From the NCBI GenBank assembly GCA_003586115.2, contig QVOM02000091.1:1126180-1190179 (forward strand): DNA of 64,000 nt. Direction: 5' to 3'. The translations under genes and the position numbers were made by a program. The notes under the pieces are model-generated. The model did no database searches and had not been told where the DNA came from. It was given only the letters and a program-made list of their open reading frames with translations. This document shows, piece after piece, positions 45,472 through 55,092 of this stretch. The stretch is from Salvator merianae. Lineage: Eukaryota; Chordata; Lepidosauria; Squamata; Teiidae. Every line of letters begins with the position of its first letter. Position 1 is the first letter of the stretch.

Positions 45472-45914
45472 GGCCTGTTTGCATTTATCACTAGTTAAGT
45501 GTCTGCATGCTCGCTAATGAAGTGTGCCTGCACTTTGTGGAAGCTGAAGTGATTGGGAGTGAGCTGCAGCTACTAGCTGTGGAGCACAAAATTACGTTCC
45601 ACAGCTGTACGAGGAGCAGCTGGACTGCTCCTGGTATGCAGTGTTTGCACCTGCTTTTGGGTGTGAATGCTGCACTGCGCAGTGCAGCATGGCTACACAG
45701 TCATGCACCATATCCCTGGTTCCCATGGCGGTGGCTAGATGTTTTCCTGACCACTGTCATAGTGGGCAGCCAGCATTCGCACTGAGAATGCTGGACGCCC
45801 ATTTCCAGGATGTTTCAGCTCTTGCACTATGAACGGTTGTTGCACTGCAAGGGCTGTTCCATCTTGGAATGTTCGATTGCGAACATTCCAAGATGGAAAG
45901 TGGGAAAACACCCC
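45472..45914. mobile_element. Non-autonomous DNA transposon, family E
   Basis: Starts gggcctgtttgcatttatca and ends tggaaagtgggaaaacacccc, the inverse. It contains an internal palindrome tggaatgttcgattgcgaac / attccaag, and phrases shared with 21422 such as cactatgaa and gctcctggta. Confidence 0.65.
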
Positions 45915-46019
45915 TGGGTTGGAATAATTTTGGTTCATATATCTGGGGTTCTGCCTTTTTAAAAAGCTTTCTTCCTCTTCATTTGAGGATTTTGCAGTGA
46001 ACTCAGCCAGATCTGAGTG

Positions 46020-47430
46020 AGATATTTCACCATTTTTTGAGGTGTGGGGTAGGGAGGAGGGTTAAAAATTCCTCATTGCGTATTTGGAAATCTTTAATTG
46101 TCCTAGGTAGGCTTTCTTCCTTTAAAGCATTTTATCCGAGAGATTGTCGCTCAGTGGTTTGCAAAATATAGCCGGATAGTTCTTGCCCTCAGGCGTAGCG
46201 TCTAAGCCAAAACACAAAAACCTCGGACAGTATTTCCTAGGTTGAATTCTTCCCTTCCCCCGCCCTCCCCCTTTATCACCTACCAGAATCAGGTGGGTGA
46301 TCATGGAATTCAAGGAGAAGAAAAGCAAATTGCTGGAGATTACGGCTTGCCCTGGCTACGACATTTAGACAAAGTGAGACAGCTGCAGGCAACAGACTCT
46401 CCATGTCAGAAGGCCAGCAAGTGATTAGTTACTCATTTACCGCTGATAGTTTTTGCTTTCTCCAAAAACACAATATGATCAATTGCGGCCCTTTTTGTGA
46501 CATCCTAAGCCGGCAGCCCTAAGGGAAGGGTTGTGTCTCCTCTCCCTCTGCAACCCCTCCCACCCCTTCCCTTCTGAAGGGCAATTTTGCTCAATACCAG
46601 ACTGCCTTCGGTATTATTTCCGTAAAGCGACCTGACCAACCTTCAGCTTCTCCAGGGACAGAAAGGAAAGAATCCCAGATTTCCATCTGGGCTCTGAATT
46701 TGTAAACAGACTTCAGCAGCACAGCTTTTGTGATCTTTCCCTCCCTCCACAATCATTTTATGTAACATCTTGCTCATTGCGGGGGTGGGGTGGGGTTAAA
46801 AAAGTTTATTGTTCTGTGATCTTTGGGTTGGGTCTAAGGAAGGGTCTGTTGTCCTACAACAAATTTTGGATGTTTTAACGTTTTCTCTAACAAATGTGGA
46901 CTTCACTATTTTTAGCATGAGTTTGGCAAACAGCATTCCGGAGTTCTGTTCTGTTCTGTTCTTTTGCAAGAGTCTAAAAAAGTGATTGGTTACTTCTCCT
47001 GGGCTGCTGGCAAATTGGAACAGGGTCAGATTGTTCTCTGATTGGCTGTTAACATAAATCCAATCAGGAACTGGAGAGTTGGTTCTATTCCCCAGACCAA
47101 AAAGATTGCTTCCTTTGTTTTGTGAAGGTGTAAACATAATACATCTGTTTGATTTCCCTGCAGTCTAGACTACTAGTAGCTGAAATTTCTAATTTGTGGA
47201 GGATGGCACCTCACAGAATTCAAGATGTATATATAGTCGAAAGAAATCAAGTTAATATTCTTGACTCTGAGAGATGAGTCCATCCAGTGATTGTCAGTCA
47301 TTTCAAAATCCTTAGGCTGTAATCAGTGTTAGCATTCATTCTGGAGGAGTGGTAACTGGAGCAGGGCCTGCACTGTGGTGGCACCTACTCTCTTTATGAT
47401 ATTTGTAGGGTACCTACACTTCTAGTTTTT
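46020..47430 (+). promoter_or_regulatory. Intron 1 repeat-poor block with CCAAT-type motif cluster (candidate regulatory DNA)
   Basis: I recognise no repeat in this stretch, unlike most of the intron. At 46984-47066 three CCAAT-type motifs lie within about 85 bp (gattggt, gattggc and ccaatca), in mixed orientation. GC-rich stretches flank it, such as tccctctgcaacccctccc at 46545. Such a cluster is typical of promoters and enhancers bound by NF-Y. There is no direct evidence of function. Confidence 0.3.
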
Positions 47431-47439
47431 AGGTGTGGA

Positions 47440-47625
47440 TTGAGGATTTATCCTTTTACCGAGGCCTTTCCAATGTCTGTTTATTTTCCCCATCCTTGAT
47501 TTTAAAAATGTTTTTATATAACCATTATGATTTTAGTTGCATTTATTTTCCATGTATTGTAAACTGCTTTGAGGTTGCATTTTAATGGGAAGTAGTATAT
47601 AAATATTTTAAATAAACAGCACATG
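47440..47625 (+). mobile_element. L2-like LINE 3' tail
   Basis: Tail of the form ttgtaaactgctttgaggtt ... atataaatattttaaataaac, matching those at 11505 and 44985. Confidence 0.55.
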
Positions 47626-48384
47626 GCTGAATCTGTTTGCTGTATGCTCTTTGCATTTACTGCCAACCGTTCCCCCTCAGTCCAGTACCCTCCTAATCTC
47701 TCTAAATGCCCAACTTCTAACAGACTGTTTAATAGGTGAGATTCAAAACCATGTTCTCCAGCCTTGAACATGGATACCCGGTAGTTATGAGTTTGTAAAT
47801 GGAACAGGGTCACTCCAGACTGTGTTTCGAAGCATAGAGTGCGTTCAGCAAGCCTGCTTTGAGGGCTGCCTTGATATTTTGTTATTTCAGTTGCAAATCC
47901 CTGTATTTTGAGGAGATCTAAGCCGTATAGGTCTGAGCAAGAACTAGGATGGCTGTAAGGCAGCGTAGTAATGGAGGATTAAGGGATGATATACTGGGGT
48001 TTTCCAGATGTTGTTATTGGGTATCTTCCATCTCCCAAGCCCCTAGTCCAAAACTGTAGCTTCTCTTTTTACAAAGGGTGCCAAACATGGACAGTGTTAC
48101 TTACTTAGTTATTTTAATACCTTATTTGTAAACATTTTTATCCTACCCTTCACCCTAACATCTTAGGACATGTTGCAAACACTCCATGAAAATGTCCAGT
48201 ATAAAACCATGAATAGAATCATCAAAAGTATATAAAACATAATTAAAATACAGCTCTCTAACCTACCATCATCTCTGGTATAACACTGATCATAAAAAAA
48301 ATGCCTTTCTTCACATATCTTAGCTTTTTGCAGCATAGTTTTGCTTTTACAGTACAGTGTTAGTAAAATTTGACTCTGCTTTCC
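47626..48384 (+). other. Intron 1 stretch, weak repeat traces
   Basis: 48000-48095 may be a hAT-like MITE remnant (ttttccagatgttgttattg), and 48110-48240 is an L2-like tail in reverse (catttttatcctacccttca). The rest is unassigned. Confidence 0.35.
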
Positions 48385-48965
48385 ATGGTGTGGAAACGGT
48401 GGATAGAAAAAGTTATTTTCTCTATCGTACAACACTAGAACCAGGGGGCACTCAATGAAGCTGATGGAAAAGAGGGTTAGGATTGACAAGAGGAAGGATT
48501 TTTTTCACCCAGAGGATCATCTGTTTATGCAATTTACTACCAGAAGAGGTGGTGACAGCAATCAGTAATCTGTAATTTTAGATGGTTCGCCAATTGCAAT
48601 TTTAGATGTTTTTTTTTTATTTTTAAATTGGACAAAGGTTGGATTATTTGATTATTATTATGTGTATTTATATGTTGTAAGCCGCCCCGAGTCTTTGGAG
48701 AGGGGCGGCATACAAGTCCAATAAATAAATAAATAAATAAATAGCTTTAAGAAGGGATTGGACAGATTCATGGAGGTCAGGTGTATCAGTGGCTACTAGA
48801 ATGGATGCTTAGGTCCTGCCTCCAGGGTGGAGAGACAGGCAGGAGGCCTCTAAAGGCCATTTGCAGGGAATCAAGAGCAGGTGAAGGTTTGGGCTTTGTC
48901 TTCTTCTTGAGAAACTCAGGAGCAATTGGAGGGCTGCTGTGTGAGAACAGGGCTTCTCTTATGTT
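48385..48965 (+). mobile_element. CR1 LINE 3' end interrupted by an L2-like insertion
   Basis: The first part (to gtggtgacagcaatcag at 48566) and second part (from gctttaagaagggattgg at 48744) are a continuous CR1 ORF2 end and 3'UTR, minus a few bases. Between them lies an L2-like 3' end with an aataaa-type tail (48568-48743). It finishes with ggcttctcttatgttc. Confidence 0.85.
48568..48743 (+). mobile_element. L2-like LINE 3' end inserted in CR1
   Basis: It contains gtaagccgccccgagtcttt, followed by a (AAAT)-type tail of five units. This is the classical squamate L2-type ending. About 8 bases of the CR1 target (the usual cctggata) are missing at the insertion point. Confidence 0.8.
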
Positions 48966-49397
48966 CTTTTGTTCCTGCCTAAACAGCCATTCCATTCCTA
49001 CAAGTATTCATGGAACACAAGAAGGTTTCCTTCCCAGCCCCATTTGGGCTTAGCAGAGCCCAGAAAAAGGGCAAGGGGGGGGCAGGGTTGCTGTGGACTG
49101 TTCCATGATGTCATTCAGCTGTGGTGTGCAAGGCCAGCTGGGTAATAAGAGATCCCAGGCACAGGGAAGGCATAAAGAGGGCAGGAGAGGGTTGTTTTGC
49201 CTCTAACAGTCTCCCACACAGTCCTTCTACTCACCCCTCCCCTTCATCTCATGGCTATAGAAGTTTGGGTTTCAATTCTTCCAATTCTGCACCCACTTTG
49301 GGTGGGTCATGTTTGTTAAACAGACGTTCGACACAACCTAGTGCCAATACAGCTTCCTAACCCGCTACATTCGGAAGAATGGGTCAACTTTTCCCCA

Positions 49398-49680
49398 AAC
49401 TATAGGTCCTGAGAAATGTACTACTGGATCAGGCCAGTGGCCTACCTAGTCCAGCAGCCTGTTCTCCCGTTGACATTCAGTTGCATGTGAACATAAGAAA
49501 TGCCCCACTGGATCAGAGCCCTGTTCTCACAGTGGTCAACCAGCTGCAGAGGGAAAGTTTCTCAGCTGCTGCCCTCCAGAGATACCTTTCCTCCTGTGCC
49601 AGAGGAGGTCACACGGCCATTGGGGCTAGTAGCCATTGACAGCCCTGTTGTCAATAGGGACTGGTTTCTCAGCTCCTGAG
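49398..49680 (-). mobile_element. CR1 LINE 3' fragment(s), older subfamily (minus strand)
   Basis: The reverse of a CR1 end occurs twice in succession: tactggatcaggccagtgg near 49420 and acataagaaatgccccactg near 49490, followed by a decayed 3'UTR. The spelling differs from the copies at 26496 and 38277, suggesting another subfamily. Confidence 0.6.
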
Positions 49681-49768
49681 TATGTTCAGGACATGTCGGA
49701 TTAAAATTTGAGTGACTTTCATGAACCAGGATGTGTCTGCAAACGTGCTGTGGACTTGCAGCTTCACT

Positions 49769-49914
49769 TTGGCTGCATCCTGACCTCACTTACAATATTC
49801 CACTATATTTGGATATTCTGGAATTAAAAAAAAAAGGATATTCTGGATTATCCATGCTTTATTCCAGAAGATCCAATATAGTGGAATAAGTAAACCAAGT
49901 TTGGGTGCAGCCTT
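49769..49914. mobile_element. Palindromic MITE, family B (poly-A interrupted)
   Basis: Left arm ctgcatcctgacctcactta and attccactatatttggatat, right arm in inverse (gtgcagcc end). An A-run (49826-49835) has expanded within one arm. It ends about 106 bp before exon 2. Confidence 0.8.
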
Positions 49915-50020
49915 GGTCTTACAAAGGAGTGAAGCCGTTGGGGGTTATAAGCTGTGTTTTCCTCCCAGACAGATTGGGTTTTCTTTCGTTCACCTCTCTT
50001 CTCTCCCTGCTTCTTCTTAG

Positions 50021-50132
50021 GAGGCAACTACCACAGAGGAGCTGGAACAGTTTGCCAAGCAGCTGAAGCACAAAAGGATCACCCTGGGATTCACCCAGGC
50101 AGATGTGGGACTGGCCTTGGGTGTGCTGTATG
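50021..50132 (+). CDS. POU5F1: POU5F1 exon 2, first part of POU-specific domain (residues 213-250)
   Basis: The acceptor is a pyrimidine tract ending ttcttcttag. The exon encodes [16 protein letters not shown] followed by the highly conserved [15 protein letters not shown] stretch, the first helices of the POU-specific domain. It ends one base into a glycine codon at tatg|gtaggt (phase 1), and the glycine is completed by exon 3, the same split position as in mammalian POU5F1. The residues are those of a POU5 protein, with KHKRITLGF as in non-mammalian members where human has KQKRITLGY. No frameshift or stop is present. The next exon is 2.6 kb downstream. Confidence 0.95.
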
Positions 50133-50449
50133 GTAGGTACTGCCAAGGGAGCTGCAACGTCTTCAGAGGGTAGTCTGGGAACAACGTAGGACTCTCATGT
50201 GATGGTGCTGTCTTCCAGAAAGAGCATGCCTGGGAGATGCGTTTCACAGGGCTAGCTTGAGGCATTTCAAAGGGGTGGCTTGAGGTGTTCAAATGCTGTG
50301 GCCTGGTGAAATCTACTGTGTTAGTGCAAGGCAGGTCCAGATGTTTTCCTCCCTGTGTCAGGAAAAATAAAACAGTAATAAATATCCAATACCTAAATAC
50401 CTAAAGGAACTCTTCTCCCATATCGACCTGCCCGTGCCTTGAGATCTGC

Positions 50450-50785
50450 AGATGAGGCCCCCCCCCCCGCTCCCAGTTGTACCACCGCCTTCAGTAGCTA
50501 GAGGGGTGGATACCCAGGACAGGGCCTTTTCAGTGATGGCCCCCAGACTGTGGAACGCTCTCCCCACTGAGGTGCGTCAGGCATCTTCACTTTACATCTT
50601 TATGAGTGCAGTGAAGACACACCTATTTACCCTTGCCTTTGGCTAAGGAAACAGCTTTCCCTCCCCATTTTTGGCACTGTTACTGCTTTTAGTGTGTGCC
50701 TTTTACATTCTGGTTTTTATTGTTGTAACGCGTCCCGAGACCTTCAGATATAGGGCAGGATAAAAATATAAGTAAATAAATAAAT
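50450..50785 (+). mobile_element. L2-like LINE 3' end, in intron 2
   Basis: The translation contains RAFSVMAPRLWNALPTEV, the conserved end of L2-type ORF2, then the 3'UTR with gtaacgcgtcccgagacctt and a terminal aagtaaataaataaata. It is one of the better preserved L2 ends here. Confidence 0.85.
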
Positions 50786-52272
50786 AGCAACGTGGTGCCT
50801 TAAATCTTCTGACTGCCCTAGGTGCCTCCTTCTGTGCAGTGTAATATCATTATTTTGATATATCACCCCCTTTTGGTTTTCATCAGAGTGTCCATCCCCC
50901 ATCTATATATTGAAATGAAACACCTATTACATCTATCTTATACAAATTTTAATTTATTTATATCGGAAAGTGTAATTTTATCTAAGCAGTGATTTTTTTC
51001 CATTGAATTTTCCATTAAACATTTAAGATTTTTTTTCCTCAATTCCATGAGCAAATTATCTTGCACTTTCCTGGGGAGGGGGGCGCACACACCAGTTTGG
51101 TAGTCCAAGGTCTAATGGCTTTTCTCAAAGAAATGATTGGTTTTTCTTTTGTTTTTGTTTAGAGGGAAGAATTACAGGCATTGTTAATAGGTTGTGATCT
51201 CATCAATGGTGTTTCCATAGACTGAACACCCTGGAGTTAATTAATGGTTTCCTCTTGTTTGTACACAGAGGAGAAATAAAGATATTTTTTTTTTAGGGCA
51301 AAAGAATTGGAAGCAGTTTTTGGAGTGAATGGCTAAATCATGGCTCATCAAACTCCTTTAGACTCAGTTGCTTCCCAGACACCCACTGCTTATATTTTCT
51401 TATTTCCTTCTGCAATGAATATGGGCTACAAAAAATTGCATTTGTCAAGCACAGTGTCTTTTTTAATTTAAAGTAGTGCTAGCAGTAGACTTCTTTCCTG
51501 ATCATCACTTAAGAGAGAGGAGAAGCATGTTAAGCCTTCTAAAATAATGATTCTGAAGTAGTAAGAAATAAAATACATCTAAGAGCAAAGAATAAAATTG
51601 GGTGATGTTAGCAGTCCATATTAACAGCCTCTCAGCAGCGTCTCCTACAAATTGTAACAATCAAGTAATCAAGTTATCATTTGGCTGTACAGTAGTCCAT
51701 AAAAAGGGTTTGAAAAATAGATTTACCCATCTTTCGAGATACAGTAAGATTATTAATTTGGCTTGGAAAATTCTACATAATTTTGTATTTTACCATTTAA
51801 ATTCTCAGAAGCGTTCGGTGATGTAGGATATTTTGTGCCATGGCAAAAAGAAGTTTGATATTTAGAATCTGGCTCTTTATACTTTCTGCCATCTTCTCAC
51901 TAAGGGGTTTTCTACAGATCTTATTCTCTTGGCTTTACTTCTCTGCCTGAGGAATTTCACAAGATTTTATGTGAATTGGAGGAATTTTCTTAAAGTGCTA
52001 CATAAGCTCTATGTTGCCAGGATGGTCACTGAAAGCATCTTAATTGGCTAAAAGAACAAGTTTTAGTTGGCTTGATTCCTAGATGATCACCATAATAGTA
52101 TTGAAATATAAAGCAATTTCTAACGCAAAAAGTGAGATGAAACTTTGCACCCATGGATGTGCAAGTGTGTGCACAACTGTGCATCAGTAAAATGCACTAA
52201 TGCACATCATCTGTATGATCATGTTTTTAATTGATGAACAGTGCAATCATACTCCTATCAACTCAGAACCAA
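50786..52272 (+). other. Intron 2 AT-rich stretch, nothing recognised
   Basis: AT-rich sequence without an identifiable repeat or exon. Confidence 0.4.
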
Positions 52273-52452
52273 GGTCCTTTCTGCCCTGGGCCTTATTCTA
52301 AATTATATCCTGGAATAGGGACCTGCCATCCACATGCTGGTGCAGTCTACAATAGGTCCTGCCCAGAGCCTGTTGTAGTCTGCACTAGCATGCAGGTGGG
52401 AGGTCTCTATTCCAGGATATAATCTGCAATAAGGCCCAGGGCAGAAAGGACC
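52273..52452. mobile_element. Palindromic MITE, family A, in intron 2
   Basis: 180 bp, ggtcctttctgccctgggcc to its inverse ggcccagggcagaaaggacc. It ends about 240 bp upstream of exon 3. The flanks agaaccaa and agaataat are partly similar but do not prove a target duplication. Confidence 0.85.
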
Positions 52453-52694
52453 AGAATAATTTTCAGCCACTGTGAGACTGATAGATAACTGAACTGATAC
52501 AGTCAACTACTCAATTAAATGTTGTGGTCCTAACTTTTGTATTTGACTAACCCTGTAGTGAAGTATCTGTTCCTTTTTGTTGTGTTTCAGTTTGGCTTGT
52601 GTTACTTTTTCTAACCGTTGAACCCACTTCCGGGTTCCTTCCCATATTCTAACTTTGTCCTTGTCTCTCTCTCTCTTTTTTTTATCTTACCCAG

Positions 52695-52825
52695 GGAAAA
52701 TGTTCAGCCAGACTACCATTTGCCGTTTTGAAGCCTTGCAACTTAGCTTCAAGAACATGTGCAAACTGAAGCCGCTCCTTCAGCGTTGGCTGCAAGAGGC
52801 AGACAGCAATGTAAATCTGCAGGAG
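52695..52825 (+). CDS. POU5F1: POU5F1 exon 3, rest of POU-specific domain (residues 250-293)
   Basis: The acceptor is a run of T ending tcttacccag. The exon completes the split glycine and then encodes [19 protein letters not shown], which contains the DNA-recognition helix of the POU-specific domain (the SQTT..RFE residues touch the ATGC half-site). It continues to [14 protein letters not shown] and the start of the linker. At 131 bp it equals the length I recall for mammalian exon 3. It ends after a complete GAG codon at aggag|gtgaga. The reading frame matches exons 2 and 4 exactly, and no coding damage is seen. Confidence 0.95.
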
Positions 52826-52926
52826 GTGAGACACCAGGATGGGAAGGGGGGGGAGGGGCTTCCTTATTCATCTTACCTGCTACCTCATTTTGAACATCCA
52901 CAGCAGAGCCCTGTACAGTGTTCTTG

Positions 52927-53264
52927 GGCCTTTCTGCACTTACCTGGAGCAGTTCTCTTAAGTACATCTGGAACAAGCGATCCGTCCCTCGACTGGGCCG
53001 GATTGCTCTGCGCTTGGACGACACCATCTGCGTGGTGAAGGCATGTCGCAGCCCAGCCCCACAGCTTGCATGATCTTTGGGGTGGCCTGCACAAGCTCTG
53101 ATGGAAAGTTCCTGGCTTCAGAGCTTCTGGGGAGCCTATTTTGGTGGCTGGTGCAATGGGTCCCCCTGGAACCAGAACATGGAGGCATATATCTTCTGCA
53201 CACCTCCAGGTTCTGGATCAGAGCACGTTCCAACAATCTGGAAGGGGATACTAAGTGGAAAGCA
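52927..53264. mobile_element. Palindromic DNA transposon, family F, in intron 3
   Basis: The left end ggcctttctgcacttacctg matches, inverted, the right end of the copy at 3836. The core includes gtgcaatgggtccccctgg and ttctggggagcctattttgg. It begins 101 bp after the exon 3 donor. Confidence 0.6.
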
Positions 53265-54065
53265 TTTTGGCAGTGGGAAGCTGAGAATAGACTGAAGTAA
53301 CGAAAAGAAGGAGCAATAAGTGGAGAGTTGATAGTTGAAAGTCGCCAGGAGAGTAGATGGTCAAGGGAGCTTGCAGAGCCATATTGTCTAGTGTCAGTGT
53401 TGAATGAAAAGAGGAGAAAGCGAATGAGGAGAAATGTGTTAGCGAATGTGTTAGAAAGAGCCCCCTTCTGAAAGTGAGAAGTTGTTGATTGGAAAGGTGG
53501 GCTGTAAAGAGTATAAAGGCAAGTTCTTAACAGGCTATAAATGTATTTTGTTCACTGGAATGGGTGCATGTTACAGTGATACGGCTGGGTTGCAGCATCA
53601 GAAAAATAGCAGAAGAGAGTAGTGTAGGTGGTTCTATCCTATAGTCTGTTACATCTAATTTCTTGGGTGTTTTTCTGAAAGAATGATTTTTTTAAATGTC
53701 CACATTTAAACTGATATGCATTTTTCAAGCACTTCATAATGCACTTTTTCCAAGGCATTTTCTCATAAATCATGTCTTTTTTACACATAAAATATTCCTG
53801 TTCTACCCTTCACCCACACTAGATCAAATCAGATCATTTATTTGCGGTCTGCTTGGACCCAAAAATGCAATTTAAAACCCACACGAAGTCCAGATAACTG
53901 CATAACTGGGCTCAAAGTTCAGGAATATTGGGTGGGAGTGGACACTGAAGCAGTGACAGCAAGAAATTGGAGTGCTCAGAGAGCTTTGTCATATGTACCA
54001 AAATCATTTCTTGGCTCAATCCTGAAGCAGTTTGGGCAAGTGGACCAATTACTTTATTCATTCTT
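53265..54065 (+). other. Intron 3 stretch, nothing recognised
   Basis: AT-rich, with no repeat or exon recognised. Confidence 0.4.
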
Positions 54066-54850
54066 GTGAGGGTTACTGAGGCCTTTACTGACATTTGCTT
54101 TGGGTGTGAGCTTCCTTTCTTCCCTCTTTCCTTTCCACCTTTCCTTCTCCATCTTTGTGAGGGTTACTGAAGCCTTTTGGGGCTCCTGACGTTTTGCTTT
54201 AGATATGCGTTTCCTTCCTTCCCTCCCTCGCTCCTTCCTCCCTTCCTTTCTGTCCTTCCTTTCTGTCCTTCCTTTCTGTCCTTCCTTTCTGTCCTTCCTT
54301 TCTGTCCTTCCTTTCTGTCCTTCCTTTCTGTCCTTCCCTCTCCTTCCCTCTCCTTCCCTCTCCTTCCCTCTCCTTCCCTCTCCTTCCCTCTCCTTCCCTC
54401 TCCTTCCCTCTCCTTCCCTCTCCTTCCTTTCTTTCTTCCTTTCTTTCTTCCTTTCTTTCTTCCTTTCTTTCTTCCTTTCTTTCTTCCTTCCTTTCTTCCT
54501 TCCTTTCTTTCTGTCTTCCTTTCTGTCTTCCTTTCTGTCTTCCTTCCTTCCTGTCTTCCTTCCTTCCTGTCTTCCTTCCTTTCTTTCTTTCTTCCTTTTC
54601 TTTCTTCCTTCCTTCCTTTTCTTTCTCTCTCTCTCTCTCTCTCTTTCCTTCCTTCTCCATCCTTGTGAGGGTTACTGAGGCCTTTAGGGTCTCCTGATGT
54701 TGCTTTGGATGTGAGCTTCCCTCCCTCCCTCCCTCCCTCCCTTCCTTCCTTCCTTCCTTCCTTCTCCATCCTTGTGAGGGTTCCTGAGGCCTTTAGGGGC
54801 CTCCTGACGTTTACTTTGGACGTGAATGACAGGGAGAAGGGAACGGAAGA
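54066..54850. repeat. Composite VNTR with polypyrimidine arrays, intron 3
   Basis: Four copies of a unit starting gtgagggtt.ctga.gcctt at 54066, 54157, 54665 and 54774. Each continues with ctcctgacgtttgctttgg or a variant and then a pyrimidine tract ending in cttctccatccttgtgag. In the second unit the tract has expanded to about 430 bp of nearly pure C/T (54220-54650), with successive periods: 13 bp (seven copies, 54251-54341), 10 bp (tccttccctc, about nine copies, to 54420), and then 12 bp variants. The long open frames across it are low-complexity artefacts. Confidence 0.95.
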
Positions 54851-54930
54851 GCTTCCCACTTTTTCCCTAGTAGGGAGGAGAAGGGGCCTGAACCTCCCAA
54901 AGCACAACTGAACACAGCTCTCCCTTCCAG

Positions 54931-55092
54931 ATGTGCTCCATGGAATCGGCCATGATCCAGGCTCGGAAGCGCAAGCGCACCAGCATCGAGAACAACGTGC
55001 GGGGCTCCCTGGAGTCCTACTTTCTGCGCTGCCCCAAACCCAACCTGCAGGAGATCTCGCAGATTGCCGATGACCTCAGTCTGGAGAAGGAT
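54931..55092 (+). CDS. POU5F1: POU5F1 exon 4, linker and homeodomain N-terminal arm (residues 294-347)
   Basis: The acceptor is ctctcccttccag. The 54 residues cover the variable linker ([11 protein letters not shown]) and most of the POU homeodomain. The basic arm [10 protein letters not shown] (305-314) doubles as the nuclear localisation signal, and the following helices include [12 protein letters not shown] and [23 protein letters not shown] without an extra Arg before Thr is the POU5F1 form; POU5F3 proteins I recall read RKRKRRTS. The exon ends in phase 0 at aaggat|gtgagt. Its acceptor lies only about 80 bp after the last unit of a polypyrimidine VNTR in intron 3, which is unusual for an essential exon. 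Confidence 0.95.

Larger units (their letters stand above)
35302..50020 (+). other. POU5F1: POU5F1 intron 1 (14.7 kb, repeat-filled)
   Basis: The donor gag|gtaagg and acceptor ttcttcttag bound a 14,719-bp intron, far longer than its mammalian counterpart. Much of it is transposon-derived: a MITE only 96 bp after the donor, SINEs, a BovB fragment, CR1 in both orientations, two adjoining MITEs and L2-like tails. The parts without an obvious repeat are mainly 35840-37680, 42500-43840, 44180-44930 and 46020-47430, and these are where conserved enhancers would most reasonably be sought. Confidence 0.85.
50133..52694 (+). other. POU5F1: POU5F1 intron 2
   Basis: A GT-AG intron of 2,562 bp with an L2-like 3' end (50450-50785), AT-rich DNA with no recognised feature (50786-52272), and one full-length palindromic MITE (52273-52452). 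No additional exon is apparent. Confidence 0.85.
52826..54930 (+). other. POU5F1: POU5F1 intron 3
   Basis: A GT-AG intron of 2,105 bp. It begins with a hAT-like palindromic element (52927-53264), continues with about 800 bp of unassigned AT-rich DNA, and ends in a composite VNTR whose unit contains a polypyrimidine tract (54066-54850). In mammals this intron is only a few hundred bases. Confidence 0.85.

Noticed and set aside
54220..54650. CRISPR array
   Set aside because: The repeats are short direct microsatellite and minisatellite units without unique spacers, in a vertebrate intron.
54164..54907. 247-codon Lys/Glu/Gly/Arg-rich minus-strand frame and 153-163-codon frames beside it
   Set aside because: They are low-complexity translations of the polypyrimidine VNTR inside intron 3.
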